A program made the position numbers and the translations under genes. 28,393 nt of DNA from DATAQC01 sp046263055 (GTDB lineage Bacteria > Actinomycetota > Acidimicrobiia > Acidimicrobiales > AC-14), in the NCBI GenBank assembly GCA_046263055.1, contig JBHELO010000154.1:1-28393 (forward strand). The letters run 5' to 3'. This document shows positions 13,274 through 21,599 of the stretch, piece by piece. The notes beneath the pieces were generated by a model. It was not told the DNA's origin, did no database searches, and saw only the letters and a list, made by a program, of their open reading frames with translations. The number at the start of each line of letters is the position of its first letter. Position 1 is the first letter of the stretch.

Positions 13274-15496
13274 TCAGACGGGTTCGGGGCGGCCGCTGCC
13301 CCGGCTGGCGGTGACCGCCAGGGTGGCCCGGGTGGTGGCCACCAACGACGCCAGGGGGATGGGCATGGGCCCCCCCGACCGGACGGCGTCCAAGAAGTGG
13401 TCGAGCTGGGCGGCCTGGCCCTTGTCGGGGCCCTTCCACGCCCGCAGCACCCGCCGCCGGCGCCCGGACCACACGGTGGCGGTCCGGAAGTTGTCGACGC
13501 GGGCGCTGCGCCGCCCACCCACCACCTCGAGGGTCTCCTTGGGGAAGCGGGGGTTGCCGCCGGTGAGGTAGTCGATGGTGGCCAGCGAGCCGTCTTCGTA
13601 GCGAAGGGTCACCACCAAGTCGTCGGGTTCGGCCACGACCGTGGCCTCCACCTCCACTGGAGTGGCCCCCAACCACCAGCTCACGGTGTCGATGAAGTGC
13701 CCGCCCTCGCCCTCGAACCGGGTGCCCTCGGCGGCCGCGTCGGCGTACCAGCTCCGGCCGTCGAGGGTCCCGGCGTTCACCAGGTAGCGGGCCACGGTGG
13801 GAGGGGCGGTGGGGCCGAAGCGCTCCCGGAGCCGGCCCAGTAAGGGGGCGAACCGGCGGTTGAAGCCCACCATGAGACGATCGTTGCCGGTGGTTTCCAC
13901 CGTGGCCAGGATCCGGTCGATCTCGGCCGGTGACAGGGCGAGAGGCTTCTCGACGAACACCGCCCGGCCTGCCTCCAGGGCCCGGCACACGAGGTCGGCG
14001 TGGGTGCGGTGGCGGGTGACGACGAACACCGCGTGGAGGGAGTCGTCGTCGAGCACCGCCCCGGCGTCGGTGGACGCGCCGGCAAAGCCGAACCGGCGCT
14101 GGGCGTTGGCCGCCGACAGCGACGTGGTGGTGGTGACGTGCACCAGCTCCACGCCCTCCCGCCCGCTCAGGTGGGGCAGCAGCATGGACGAGGCGTAGTT
14201 GCCGGCGCCGAGGAACCCGAGGCGGAGCGGGCCCTCGACCGGGCGGGCTCGGCGGGGGGGTGGGGCGACGGCGACGGCGGGCGGGGTGGTCGGTGACGGG
14301 TCCGGCACCGGGGCGAGGGTCACCGCCGGGCGGGCGGCCGCGCCGCCGGCTCCGCCGGCGGGCGGGTCCGGGTAGCTGAAGACGAACCCCACACCCCGCA
14401 GGTCACCGGAGCCCAGGCGCCCGTACACGTCCACCGCCGAATCCACCGGGAACACCCCCGACACGAGGGGCCCCAGGTCGACGTCGCCTGCCGCCACCAG
14501 GTCCAGGAAGCAGGCCAGGTTGCGGCGCTCCGTCCAGCGCACGTAGCCGGGGGGGTAGTCGATCCCCTCCACCTCGTAGCGTGCGTCGTAGCGCCCGGGC
14601 CCGTAGGACCGCGAGAAGCGGACGTCGAGCTCCTTCTCGTAGTACTCGTTCCAGGGGAGGTCGAGGCGGCACTTGCCGATGTCCACCACCCGGGCCCGGT
14701 CCCGGGCCAGGCGGGCGGCCACGTGGACGGGGTCGTTGGAGTCGCCGCCGGCGGCCAGCAGCACGTGGTCGGCGCCCAGCCCGCCGGTGGCCGCCCCGAG
14801 GACCCGCTCCAGGCGGTCGATGCCCTCGGGCGTCGGCGGGGTGGCGGCGAGGGCCCCGGCCGCCTCGGCCAGCGCGCAGCGGTCGGCGGCCGGGTCGAGC
14901 CCCACCACCCGCACCCCGGCCGCTCCCAGGAGGCGGACGACCAGCTGGCCGACCAGCCCCAGGCCGATGACGCAGGCCGACTCGCCGAGCTGCGGTTCGG
15001 CCTGGCGGACGCCCTGCAGGGCGATGGCACCCACGGTGGTGAAGGAGGCCAGCCGGGGGTCGACGCCGTCGGGCACCGGCACGCACAGGTTGCGGGGCAC
15101 CCAGTTCACCTCGGCGTGGAGGGCGTGCTCGTTCCCTGCGCAGGCCACGACCCGGCCGACGGGCAGCTCCTCGGCCCCCCGGCCGACCTCGGTGACCACG
15201 CCGGCCAACGAGTAGCCGAGGGGTGTGTATGAGTCCAACCGGTCGGTGACCTTCTTGTAGGTGGCCACCGGGCCCTGGGCGGCAACCGCGTCGAGCACCT
15301 TGCGCACCTGGTCGGGCCGGGCCCGGGCCTTGCCCACCAGCGAGAGCCTGGCCTCGCTCACCTTCATCATCTCGGTGCCGGTGGAGATGAGCGAGAAGAG
15401 CGACCGCACCAGCACGCCGCCCGGCTTGCAGGCCGGCTCGGGGACGTCGAGGACGGCCAGCTCGCCCGACTTGTAGTTCTGGACGACCTGGCGCAT
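13274..15496 (-). CDS. Bi-domain oxidoreductase: zinc-type MDR dehydrogenase fused to Gfo/Idh/MocA dehydrogenase
   Basis: The 740-residue protein starts at ATG 15496, sharing 1 nt with the asnB stop. The N-terminal half (1-375) is an alcohol-dehydrogenase-like MDR domain: LFSLISTGTEMMKVSEARLS, AGNEHALHAE, and the Rossmann motif GLGLVG at 178-183. A Pro/Ala-rich linker (about 376-420) leads to a Gfo/Idh/MocA domain with GFLGAGNYASSMLLPHL (427-443) and the VEKPLALSP motif at about 515-523. Fusions of this kind are common in exopolysaccharide and O-antigen clusters next to heparinase-like and asparagine synthase genes. They presumably oxidise or reduce a nucleotide-linked sugar. The substrate has not been established for this family to my knowledge. 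Confidence 0.88.
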   Translation of the reverse strand: MRQVVQNYKSGELAVLDVPEPACKPGGVLVRSLFSLISTGTEMMKVSEARLSLVGKARARPDQVRKVLDAVAAQGPVATYKKVTDRLDSYTPLGYSLAGVVTEVGRGAEELPVGRVVACAGNEHALHAEVNWVPRNLCVPVPDGVDPRLASFTTVGAIALQGVRQAEPQLGESACVIGLGLVGQLVVRLLGAAGVRVVGLDPAADRCALAEAAGALAATPPTPEGIDRLERVLGAATGGLGADHVLLAAGGDSNDPVHVAARLARDRARVVDIGKCRLDLPWNEYYEKELDVRFSRSYGPGRYDARYEVEGIDYPPGYVRWTERRNLACFLDLVAAGDVDLGPLVSGVFPVDSAVDVYGRLGSGDLRGVGFVFSYPDPPAGGAGGAAARPAVTLAPVPDPSPTTPPAVAVAPPPRRARPVEGPLRLGFLGAGNYASSMLLPHLSGREGVELVHVTTTTSLSAANAQRRFGFAGASTDAGAVLDDDSLHAVFVVTRHRTHADLVCRALEAGRAVFVEKPLALSPAEIDRILATVETTGNDRLMVGFNRRFAPLLGRLRERFGPTAPPTVARYLVNAGTLDGRSWYADAAAEGTRFEGEGGHFIDTVSWWLGATPVEVEATVVAEPDDLVVTLRYEDGSLATIDYLTGGNPRFPKETLEVVGGRRSARVDNFRTATVWSGRRRRVLRAWKGPDKGQAAQLDHFLDAVRSGGPMPIPLASLVATTRATLAVTASRGSGRPEPV

Positions 15497-17439
15497 CAGG
15501 CCGCTCCGGCCACCGCGCCGGAGCCGGCGTCCATGGACACGCCCAGGCCCCGCATCTCCCGGCACCACAGCTCCAGGCTCAGCAGTTGCCAGACCTGCTT
15601 GGAACGGTCCTCGCGGCCGCTGCGGTCGTCGTCCACCATGCGGGCCAGGGCGGGCCGGCGAAGGAGGCCGGAGCCCACCAGCTCGCCGCCGAGGAGCACG
15701 TCGTCCACCAGGTCGCGCAGGTCGCGGCGGACCCACGCCCGCAGGGGGGCGCTGAAGGATCCCTTGGGGCGGTGGACGATCTCAGGCGGGAGCCAACGCT
15801 CGGCCGCCGCCTTGAGGGGCGCCTTGGCCGTGCGCCCCACGATCTTCTCGGTGCCCGGCACCGAGAAGGCGGCCTTGACGACCTCCACGTCCACGAACGG
15901 CACCCGCACCTCGGTGGAGGCGGCCATGCTGGCCCGGTCCGTGTAGGCCAGGTTGAGGCCGGGCAGGAAGAGCCGGGTGTCGGCCAGGCACATGCGGTTG
16001 ACGTGGTCGGCCAGGGTCGTGTCGGCGTACACCCGAGCGTGCTCGTCGAGCACCGAGCCCACGTGGGCCCCGAGGTCGGGGTCGAGCAGGGCGCCCAGCT
16101 CGTCGGCGTCGTAGAGGGTGTAGCTGCGCCGGAAGGCGGCCTCCTCGTCCAGCTCGGCGAACGAGAGGAACCGCTTGGCCCACCGGGCCAGGCGCAGGCC
16201 CCGGCCGCCCACCGCCACCGGGAGGTGGTCGACCAGTGGTCGCACCACTCCGGTGCGCAGGGCCTTCGGCACCGACCGGTAGCGGGCCGCCAGCAGGCAG
16301 GCGTAGTGCTTGCGGTAGCCGCCGAACAGCTCGTCGGCGCCCATTCCTGACAGCAGCACCTTCACCCCGGCCCGCCGGGCGGCCTCGCAGATGAGCACGG
16401 TGTTGATGGCCGCCGGGTCCCCGATGGGCTCGTCGAGCATGGCCACGGTCCGGGGCAGCATCTCCACCATGTCGGGGGCGATCTCGATCTCGTGGAGGGT
16501 GATGCCCGTCCGGGCGGCCAGCAGCCGGGCGTAGTGGGCGTCGTCGGGCATGGCCTCCATGCGCTGGTCCTCGGCCCGGAACGTGATGGTGTAGGCGTCG
16601 ATGGCGGGGTCGGCCCGCCGGGCCAGCACCGTTATCAGGCTCGAGTCGAGCCCACCGGAGAGGAAGGTGGACACCGGGACGTCGGCCACCAGGTGGGCGG
16701 CCACCGACGCCTCCACCACCGCGGCGATGTCGGCGGGCGGACCGGCCGCCGCCTCGGCCGCCGCCTCGGCCACGTTCCACCACCGGTGGACGCTCGACGT
16801 GCCGTCGGGGCGGAGCTCGGCCCACGAGCCGGGAGGCAGCTTCTCCACGCCGGCCAGGGCGCAGCGGGAGTCGGGCACCCAGTAGTAGAGCATCGACGCC
16901 ACCACCGCCCCGAGGTCGACGGCCAGCTCGGCCCCGAACACGCCGGCCAGGGCCTTCAGCTCGGAGGCGAACGCCACCCCGCCCCGGCGGCGCAGCAGGA
17001 AGAGGGGCTTGATGCCCAGGTGGTCGCGGGCCAGGGCCAGCACCCCGGTGGCCTCGTCGAAGACGGCGAAGGCGAACATGCCCCGGAAGCGGTGGAGGGC
17101 GGCCGGCCCCCACCTCCGCCACGCCTCCAGCACCACCTCGGTGTCGGTGGCGGAACGGAAGCGGGTGCCGGCCGCCTCCAGGTCGGCTCGCAGCTCCCGG
17201 TAGTTGTAGAGCTCGCCGTTGTAGGTGATGGTGAGCCCGCCGGCCGAGAACGGCTGGGCCCCGGCCTCGGACAGGTCGATGATGGAGAGCCGGCGGTGGG
17301 CCAGGGCCACGTCCACCCGCCCGTCGGCGTGGGCGAAGACGCCGCTGCCGTCGGGGCCGCGATGGGCGAGGCGGTCGATCATGGCCCGGGCCAGCCGCTC
17401 GCCCCCTTCCTGCCGGTAGCACCCGGCGATGCCGCACAC
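15496..17439 (-). CDS. asnB: Glutamine-hydrolysing asparagine synthase family amidotransferase
   Basis: The 647-residue protein starts at GTG 17439, preceded by GAGGAG overlapping the upstream gene's stop. After Met removal, Cys2 of MCGIAG is the glutaminase nucleophile. RLSIID, NGELYNY (74-80) and the ATDTE segment complete the class II glutamine amidotransferase domain. The PP-loop SGGLDSS (261-267) opens the ATP-dependent synthetase domain, followed by LLSGMGADELFGGYRKHY. All catalytic elements look intact. In polysaccharide clusters such proteins often amidate sugar uronates or other carboxylates rather than making free asparagine. Here, with an algD-type gene that would create a uronate, amidation of a uronic acid is a reasonable but untested idea. 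Confidence 0.9.
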   Translation of the reverse strand: MCGIAGCYRQEGGERLARAMIDRLAHRGPDGSGVFAHADGRVDVALAHRRLSIIDLSEAGAQPFSAGGLTITYNGELYNYRELRADLEAAGTRFRSATDTEVVLEAWRRWGPAALHRFRGMFAFAVFDEATGVLALARDHLGIKPLFLLRRRGGVAFASELKALAGVFGAELAVDLGAVVASMLYYWVPDSRCALAGVEKLPPGSWAELRPDGTSSVHRWWNVAEAAAEAAAGPPADIAAVVEASVAAHLVADVPVSTFLSGGLDSSLITVLARRADPAIDAYTITFRAEDQRMEAMPDDAHYARLLAARTGITLHEIEIAPDMVEMLPRTVAMLDEPIGDPAAINTVLICEAARRAGVKVLLSGMGADELFGGYRKHYACLLAARYRSVPKALRTGVVRPLVDHLPVAVGGRGLRLARWAKRFLSFAELDEEAAFRRSYTLYDADELGALLDPDLGAHVGSVLDEHARVYADTTLADHVNRMCLADTRLFLPGLNLAYTDRASMAASTEVRVPFVDVEVVKAAFSVPGTEKIVGRTAKAPLKAAAERWLPPEIVHRPKGSFSAPLRAWVRRDLRDLVDDVLLGGELVGSGLLRRPALARMVDDDRSGREDRSKQVWQLLSLELWCREMRGLGVSMDAGSGAVAGAA

Positions 17440-17451
17440 GGGAGTCGCTCC

Positions 17452-18746
17452 TCAGCCCTGTGGGTCCGGCGTCGGCGCCGCGAGCTGGGCGTCGGGGCCC
17501 GGCCCGCCGTCGGCCCCGGCCCGCCCCCGGCGGCCGACGAGCCGGTCGTAGACGCCCACGTAGGCGGCCCGCTGGTGGTGCCAGGCCAGGTGCTCCTCCA
17601 CCCGAGCCCGGCCGGCGGCGCCCATCTCCCGGCGCCGCGACTCGTCGTCCACCAGGGCGACGATTGCCTTGGCGTACTCCTCCACCACGTTGGGCTCCAC
17701 GTACACGGCGGCGTCGCCGGCCGACACCCGGGTCTCCACCAGATCGAAGGCCACCACCGGGAGCTCGAAGGCCATGTACTCCATGGTCTTGTTCATGGTG
17801 GAGACGTCGTTGAGCGGGTTCTTGGGATCGGGCGAGAGGCCCACGTCGGCGGTGGACAGGACCCGGAAGACCTCCTCGTCGGGGGCCCGGCCGGTGAAGT
17901 GCACATGGTCGGCGAGGCCCAGCCGCTCGGACAGCGCCACCAGCTCGGTGAAGGCGTCGCCCGACCCGATCAGGGTGAAGCCGATGTCTTCCCGCCCCAG
18001 GTCGTGGACGACGACGGCCGCCGCCCGCAGGACGACGTCCACGCCGTCCTGGGGCCCCATCACGCCGATGTAGGCGGCCAGGTGGCGATGCCCGCGGCGG
18101 GCCGCGGGGTCGGGGTCCCGGCGGCGCAGGCGGTCGGGATCAGGCCCGGTCCGGACCACGGTGACCTCGTCGGGCCGCTTGCCCCCCCGCCCGAGGGCTG
18201 CCGCCCGGTACGACTCGTTGGTGGAGATCACGTGGTCGGCGGTGCGGTAGGTGGCCCACTCCGTCAGGCGCAGGCCCTCGTGACGAGGCGGCTGCCTTCC
18301 GGGAACCGGGACTCGAAGAGCTCGGGGCAGAGATCGTGCTGGTCGAAGACGAACCGGCTCCCGCCCCACGCCCGGCAGGCCAGGCCGAGCGGCCAGAAGA
18401 TGTCGGGCGGGTTGCAGGTCTGGACGACGTCGACGCGGTGGCGGCGCCGGACCCGGGCCACCAGCCAGGCGGTGGCCGCCAACGACCACAGGTACTCGCC
18501 CAGGAAGCCGAGCTTGGCGGTGACCGGCGGCCAGGGACGGTACTTCTCCAGCTCCACGCCGTCGAGGACGGCGCTCGTCGGGTCTCCGGGGGCCTTGGGG
18601 CAGACCACCGAGACGCCGTAGCCGGCCTCGACGAGGGCTTGGCACTCCAGCCACACCCGGCGGTCGAAGGGGACGGGGAGGTTCTGGACGATGATGAGGA
18701 CCCGGGGCCGGTCGGCGTCGGGGCCCGACCGTCCGGCGGTCGTCAC
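17452..18746 (-). pseudogene. GT4-family glycosyltransferase (WbuB-like), frameshifted as read
   Basis: The N-terminal half is read from GTG 18746 in one frame: RVLIIVQNLPVPFDRRVWLE, CNPPDIFWPLGLACRAWG, DQHDLCPELFESRF. It runs into TGA at about 18264. The C-terminal half is read in the next frame from about 18276: EGLRLTEWATYRTADHVIST, ATYRTADHVISTNESYRAAA, GSGDAFTELVALSERLGL, NPLNDVSTMNKTMEYMAFEL. The two halves join seamlessly if one base is added in the C-run at 18274-18276, giving a 431-residue GT4 enzyme. GTG 18746 overlaps the algD-like stop (GTGA), and the gene ends 12 nt before asnB. It probably adds a sugar to a lipid-linked repeat unit. Sequencing or assembly error in a homopolymer is as likely as true inactivation. 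Confidence 0.85.
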
Positions 18747-20068
18747 CAGCCCGCCCCCTGGTAGCCCGGGAGGCGCTCCACCTCGTCGCCCAGGCGGCCG
18801 GTGAGGTCGAGGAGCAGGGGCGGGGGGTCGGCCACCAGGGCCTCCACGACCGTGGGGGCGTGCGAGGACACCACCGCCACATGGGCGCCGGCCAGGGCCT
18901 CGGGGGCGGAGTCCACGAGGAGGCGCTGGAGGTGAGGGAGGCGGGACTCCACGTATTGGCGGTTGGCGCCCATCAAGCGCGACGGCTGGATCACCGGGTC
19001 GTAGATGCGCACGCCGAAGCCCTTGCCCACCAGCACCTCGGCCAGCTCCACGTTGGGGCTCTCCCGGAGGTCGTCGGTCTGGGACTTGAAGCTCAGCCCC
19101 AGCAGGGCGACCTCCCGGCCACCGCTGGCCACCGCCCGGGCCACGACGTCCCGAACCGCCACCTCGTTGGACACGATGGTGGCGGTGAGGAGCGGGGTGT
19201 CCACGCTGCTCATGCGACCGAGGTAGAGCAGGGACCGCAGGTCCTTGGGCAGGCACGAGCCGCCGAAGGCGAAGCCGGGGCGCAGGTAGGCGGCCGAGAT
19301 GTTGAGGCGGTCGTCCCGGCAGAAGAGGTCCATCACCGCCCGGGCATCCACCCCGAGGGGCCGGTACAGGCGGGCCAGCTCGTTGGCGAAGGACACCTTG
19401 ACGGCGTGGAACGCGTTGCAGGCGAACTTCAGCCCTTCGGCGGTGCGCACCGGCACGGCGTGGAAGGGCCGGTCGACGAAGGCCAGCAGGCGCCGCATGG
19501 TGTCGGCCACCCGGGCGTCGGCGGTGCCCACGACCGTGAACGGAGGGTCGAGGAAGTCGGCCACGCCCGATCCCTCGCGCAGGAACTCGGGGCAGACGGC
19601 CACGCCGAACCCGTGGCCCACGGGGCGGCCCACCTCCGCCTCCAGGGCGGGGAGGACGGAGTCGTCGAGGGTGCCGGGAGGCACGGTGGAGCGGACGACC
19701 ACGCAATGGAAGGGGTCGGGCCCGGACTCGGTGGCGAGAAGGGCCTGGCCGATCTCCTTGACGGCCCGCAGCACGTAGGACAGGTCGGTGCTCCCGAGGG
19801 GCGACGACGGGGTGCCCACGCAGATCAGGGACACGTCGGCCCCCGCCACCGCGGCCACCGGATCGGAGGTGGCCCGGAGAGAACCGGCGGCCACGGTCTC
19901 GCCGACCAGCTCCTGGAGGCCGGGTTCCACCACCGGGCTGCGCCCGCCGGAGACCATCGACACCTTGGTGGCCTCCGGGTCCACGCCCCACACCTCGTGC
20001 CCCGAGGCGGCCAGCGACGCGGCGGTGACAGTCCCCACATAGCCCAAGCCGAACACCGCCACCTTCAT
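18743..20068 (-). CDS. algD: GDP-mannose 6-dehydrogenase-like nucleotide-sugar dehydrogenase
   Basis: The 441-residue protein starts at ATG 20068, preceded by GGGGAG. Motifs follow AlgD closely: FGLGYVGTV at 6-14, SPVVEPGLQEL, LICVGTPS, VVVRSTVPPGT, CPEFLREGS, NAFHAVKVSFANEL and YLRPGFAFGGSCLPKD with the catalytic Cys272. LLGLSFKSQTDDLRESPNVE is in the C-terminal domain. Two successive NAD-dependent oxidations would turn GDP-mannose into GDP-mannuronate. UDP-glucose dehydrogenase is the main alternative; the FGLGYVGTV...SPVVEPGL and FANEL/YLRPGFAFGG context favours the AlgD branch. It is first in a tightly coupled operon, so it should supply the uronic acid for the polymer made by the genes behind it. 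Confidence 0.8.
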   Translation of the reverse strand: MKVAVFGLGYVGTVTAASLAASGHEVWGVDPEATKVSMVSGGRSPVVEPGLQELVGETVAAGSLRATSDPVAAVAGADVSLICVGTPSSPLGSTDLSYVLRAVKEIGQALLATESGPDPFHCVVVRSTVPPGTLDDSVLPALEAEVGRPVGHGFGVAVCPEFLREGSGVADFLDPPFTVVGTADARVADTMRRLLAFVDRPFHAVPVRTAEGLKFACNAFHAVKVSFANELARLYRPLGVDARAVMDLFCRDDRLNISAAYLRPGFAFGGSCLPKDLRSLLYLGRMSSVDTPLLTATIVSNEVAVRDVVARAVASGGREVALLGLSFKSQTDDLRESPNVELAEVLVGKGFGVRIYDPVIQPSRLMGANRQYVESRLPHLQRLLVDSAPEALAGAHVAVVSSHAPTVVEALVADPPPLLLDLTGRLGDEVERLPGYQGAGW

Positions 20069-20144
20069 GGGCGTCTCCCCTAGCGCTTCCCCAGAGCACA
20101 CCGCGCCCGGATCTCCAGGTCGTCGGCTTCCCGTCGCGGTGGCG

Positions 20145-20150
20145 AGTGTA
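20145..20150 (-). promoter_or_regulatory. Possible -10 box (TACACT) of the algD-led operon
   Basis: TACACT on the minus strand would give a leader of about 70 nt before ATG 20068. No convincing -35 is present at 16-18 bp, so this is tentative. Confidence 0.25.
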
Positions 20151-20218
20151 CCGGGCGTGGCCGGATCGTCCGGCCCCGGCCGCCCGCGGGGACCGGCGGC
20201 CGAACCGCCACCCGGCGG

Positions 20219-20224
20219 TAGGGT
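20219..20224 (+). promoter_or_regulatory. Putative -10 box (TAGGGT) of the SAM hydrolase gene
   Basis: TAGGGT ends 9 nt before ATG 20234, and no Shine-Dalgarno sequence is visible. It fits the leaderless or near-leaderless pattern. Confidence 0.4.
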
Positions 20225-20233
20225 TCGCCGGCC

Positions 20234-21061
20234 ATGGCCCCCGGATTCGACACTGTCTCCTTTCTGTCCGACTACGGGCTCGACGACGAGTTCGTGGGGG
20301 TGGTGAAGGCGGTGATCCGGGCCATCGCCCCGGCCGCCGCGGTCATCGACGTGACCCACAACGTGGCCGCCCACGACGTGCGGGCCGGGAGCCTCGTGCT
20401 GGCCCGCAGCGTCCAGTACCTGCCACCGGGGATCGTGCTGGCCGTGGTCGACCCCGGGGTGGGCAGCGCCCGCCGGGCGGTGGCGGTGGAGGTGGGTGGC
20501 GACGACGGGCCCGGCGACCGCACGGTGCTGGTTGGCCCCGACAACGGGTTGCTCGCTCCGGCGGTGGCCCTGGCCGGGGGCGCCCGCCGGGCGGTGGCCC
20601 TCACCGACACCCGCTTCCACCTCGACGCCCCGGGGCCCACCTTCGCCGGGCGGGACGTGTTCGGCCCGGTGGCCGCCCACTTGTGCGCCGGCGTGGAGCT
20701 CGACGAGCTGGGGGAGGCGGTCGACCCCTACAGCCTGATGCCCGGCATCGTGCCGCTGTCGCGTGCCGAGGACGGGAGGGTGGAGGGCGAGGTCCTGTGG
20801 GTGGACCGCTTCGGCAACGCCCAGCTCAACGTCGGCCCCGAGGAGATCGACGACCTCGGCTCACCGGTCGTGCTCCGCCGGGGCGAGCGGTCCCGCTCGG
20901 TGACCCGGGTGGCCACCTACTCGGAGCTGGGGCCGGGCCAGGTCGGCCTGGTGGTGGATTCCTACGGCCTGCTGGCCGTGGTGCTCGACCGCCGGTCGGC
21001 GGCGGCCGAGCTGGGCCTGGCCCCCGGGGACCAGGTCCGCATCGAGGCGTCGGGGGACTGA
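20234..21061 (+). CDS. S-adenosyl-L-methionine hydrolase (adenosine-forming) family protein (DUF62)
   Basis: The 275-residue protein has the family blocks in order: FLSDYGLDDEFVGVVKAVI (10-28), VIDVTHNVAAHDVRAG, VVDPGVGS (71-78), GPDNGLL, FAGRDVFGPVAAHL and VLWVDRFGNAQLNV. Members hydrolyse SAM to adenosine and methionine, or halogenate SAM in a few specialised cases. The insertion loop of fluorinases is not evident, so hydrolase is the better call. The enzyme is cytosolic with no signal peptide. A 29-codon membrane peptide gene follows with no gap, so the two are probably co-translated. Confidence 0.88.
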   Translation: MAPGFDTVSFLSDYGLDDEFVGVVKAVIRAIAPAAAVIDVTHNVAAHDVRAGSLVLARSVQYLPPGIVLAVVDPGVGSARRAVAVEVGGDDGPGDRTVLVGPDNGLLAPAVALAGGARRAVALTDTRFHLDAPGPTFAGRDVFGPVAAHLCAGVELDELGEAVDPYSLMPGIVPLSRAEDGRVEGEVLWVDRFGNAQLNVGPEEIDDLGSPVVLRRGERSRSVTRVATYSELGPGQVGLVVDSYGLLAVVLDRRSAAAELGLAPGDQVRIEASGD

Positions 21062-21151
21062 ATGAGACGGGGGACGACCATCGCCCTGGCCGCCCTCCTG
21101 CTGGCCATCTTCCTGGCCGGCATCATCCAGTTCCTCGTCATGGGCCGGTAG
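21062..21151 (+). CDS. Small single-pass membrane protein, 29 residues, unknown function
   Basis: ATG 21062 follows directly after the TGA of the SAM hydrolase gene. The peptide starts MRRGTT, then a strongly hydrophobic helix of about 21 residues, and ends MGR before TAG 21149-21151. The positive N-terminus, single helix and zero-gap position are typical of a coupled small membrane protein. With only 29 codons, chance cannot be excluded. Confidence 0.5.
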   Translation: MRRGTTIALAALLLAIFLAGIIQFLVMGR

Positions 21152-21169
21152 CGCGCCGTCGGCCGCCGC

Positions 21170-21550
21170 TCAGCCGCCGCACAGGCGCGTGATCTCCCGC
21201 TCGAGAGAGGACAGGCCCTCGATCTTGTCCAGGCACAGGGCCACGCCCGCCTCCTCGGCCTCCTGGCGGAGGACGGCGTCCACGTAGGCGGTGTACAGGA
21301 CGACCAGCTGACCCGGGCGCCGCTCCCGCAGGCGACGGGCGGCGGTCAGGCCGTCCATGGCCGGCATCTTGTAGTCGATGATCACGACGTGGGGGTCGGC
21401 AACGTCCACGTGCTCGAGGGCGTCGGCCCCGCTCGACGCCTGGTGGACCACCTCGAACCCGTCCACCGTGAGCATGGTGGAGACCATCCGCCGAACGTGG
21501 TCGGTGTCGTCCACGACCATGACCCGGATCTGCTCGCCCACGGCGGCCAC
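21170..21550 (-). CDS. Single-domain response regulator (CheY-like receiver)
   Basis: The 126-residue protein starts at GTG 21550; a second in-frame GTG at 21541 would remove three residues. It has the acid pair VVDD (Asp14, Asp15) and the phospho-acceptor in VIIDYKMPAMDGL (Asp59). Thr in VVLYTAY and Lys in LCLDKIEG complete the receiver active site. No output domain follows, so it acts through protein contacts or a phosphorelay. No histidine kinase is in the window. The gene is divergent from selD, with 49 bp between the starts. Confidence 0.88.
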   Translation of the reverse strand: MAAVGEQIRVMVVDDTDHVRRMVSTMLTVDGFEVVHQASSGADALEHVDVADPHVVIIDYKMPAMDGLTAARRLRERRPGQLVVLYTAYVDAVLRQEAEEAGVALCLDKIEGLSSLEREITRLCGG

Positions 21551-21599
21551 GGTACCGGGCCGATCGCGTAGCGGCGGCGTCCGTGAGAGTCTGCGGGCG

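Noticed and set aside
18264..18266. TGA in the glycosyltransferase as a second selenocysteine codon
   Set aside because: The sequence after this TGA in the same frame has no homology; the protein continues in another frame, so a frameshift explains it.
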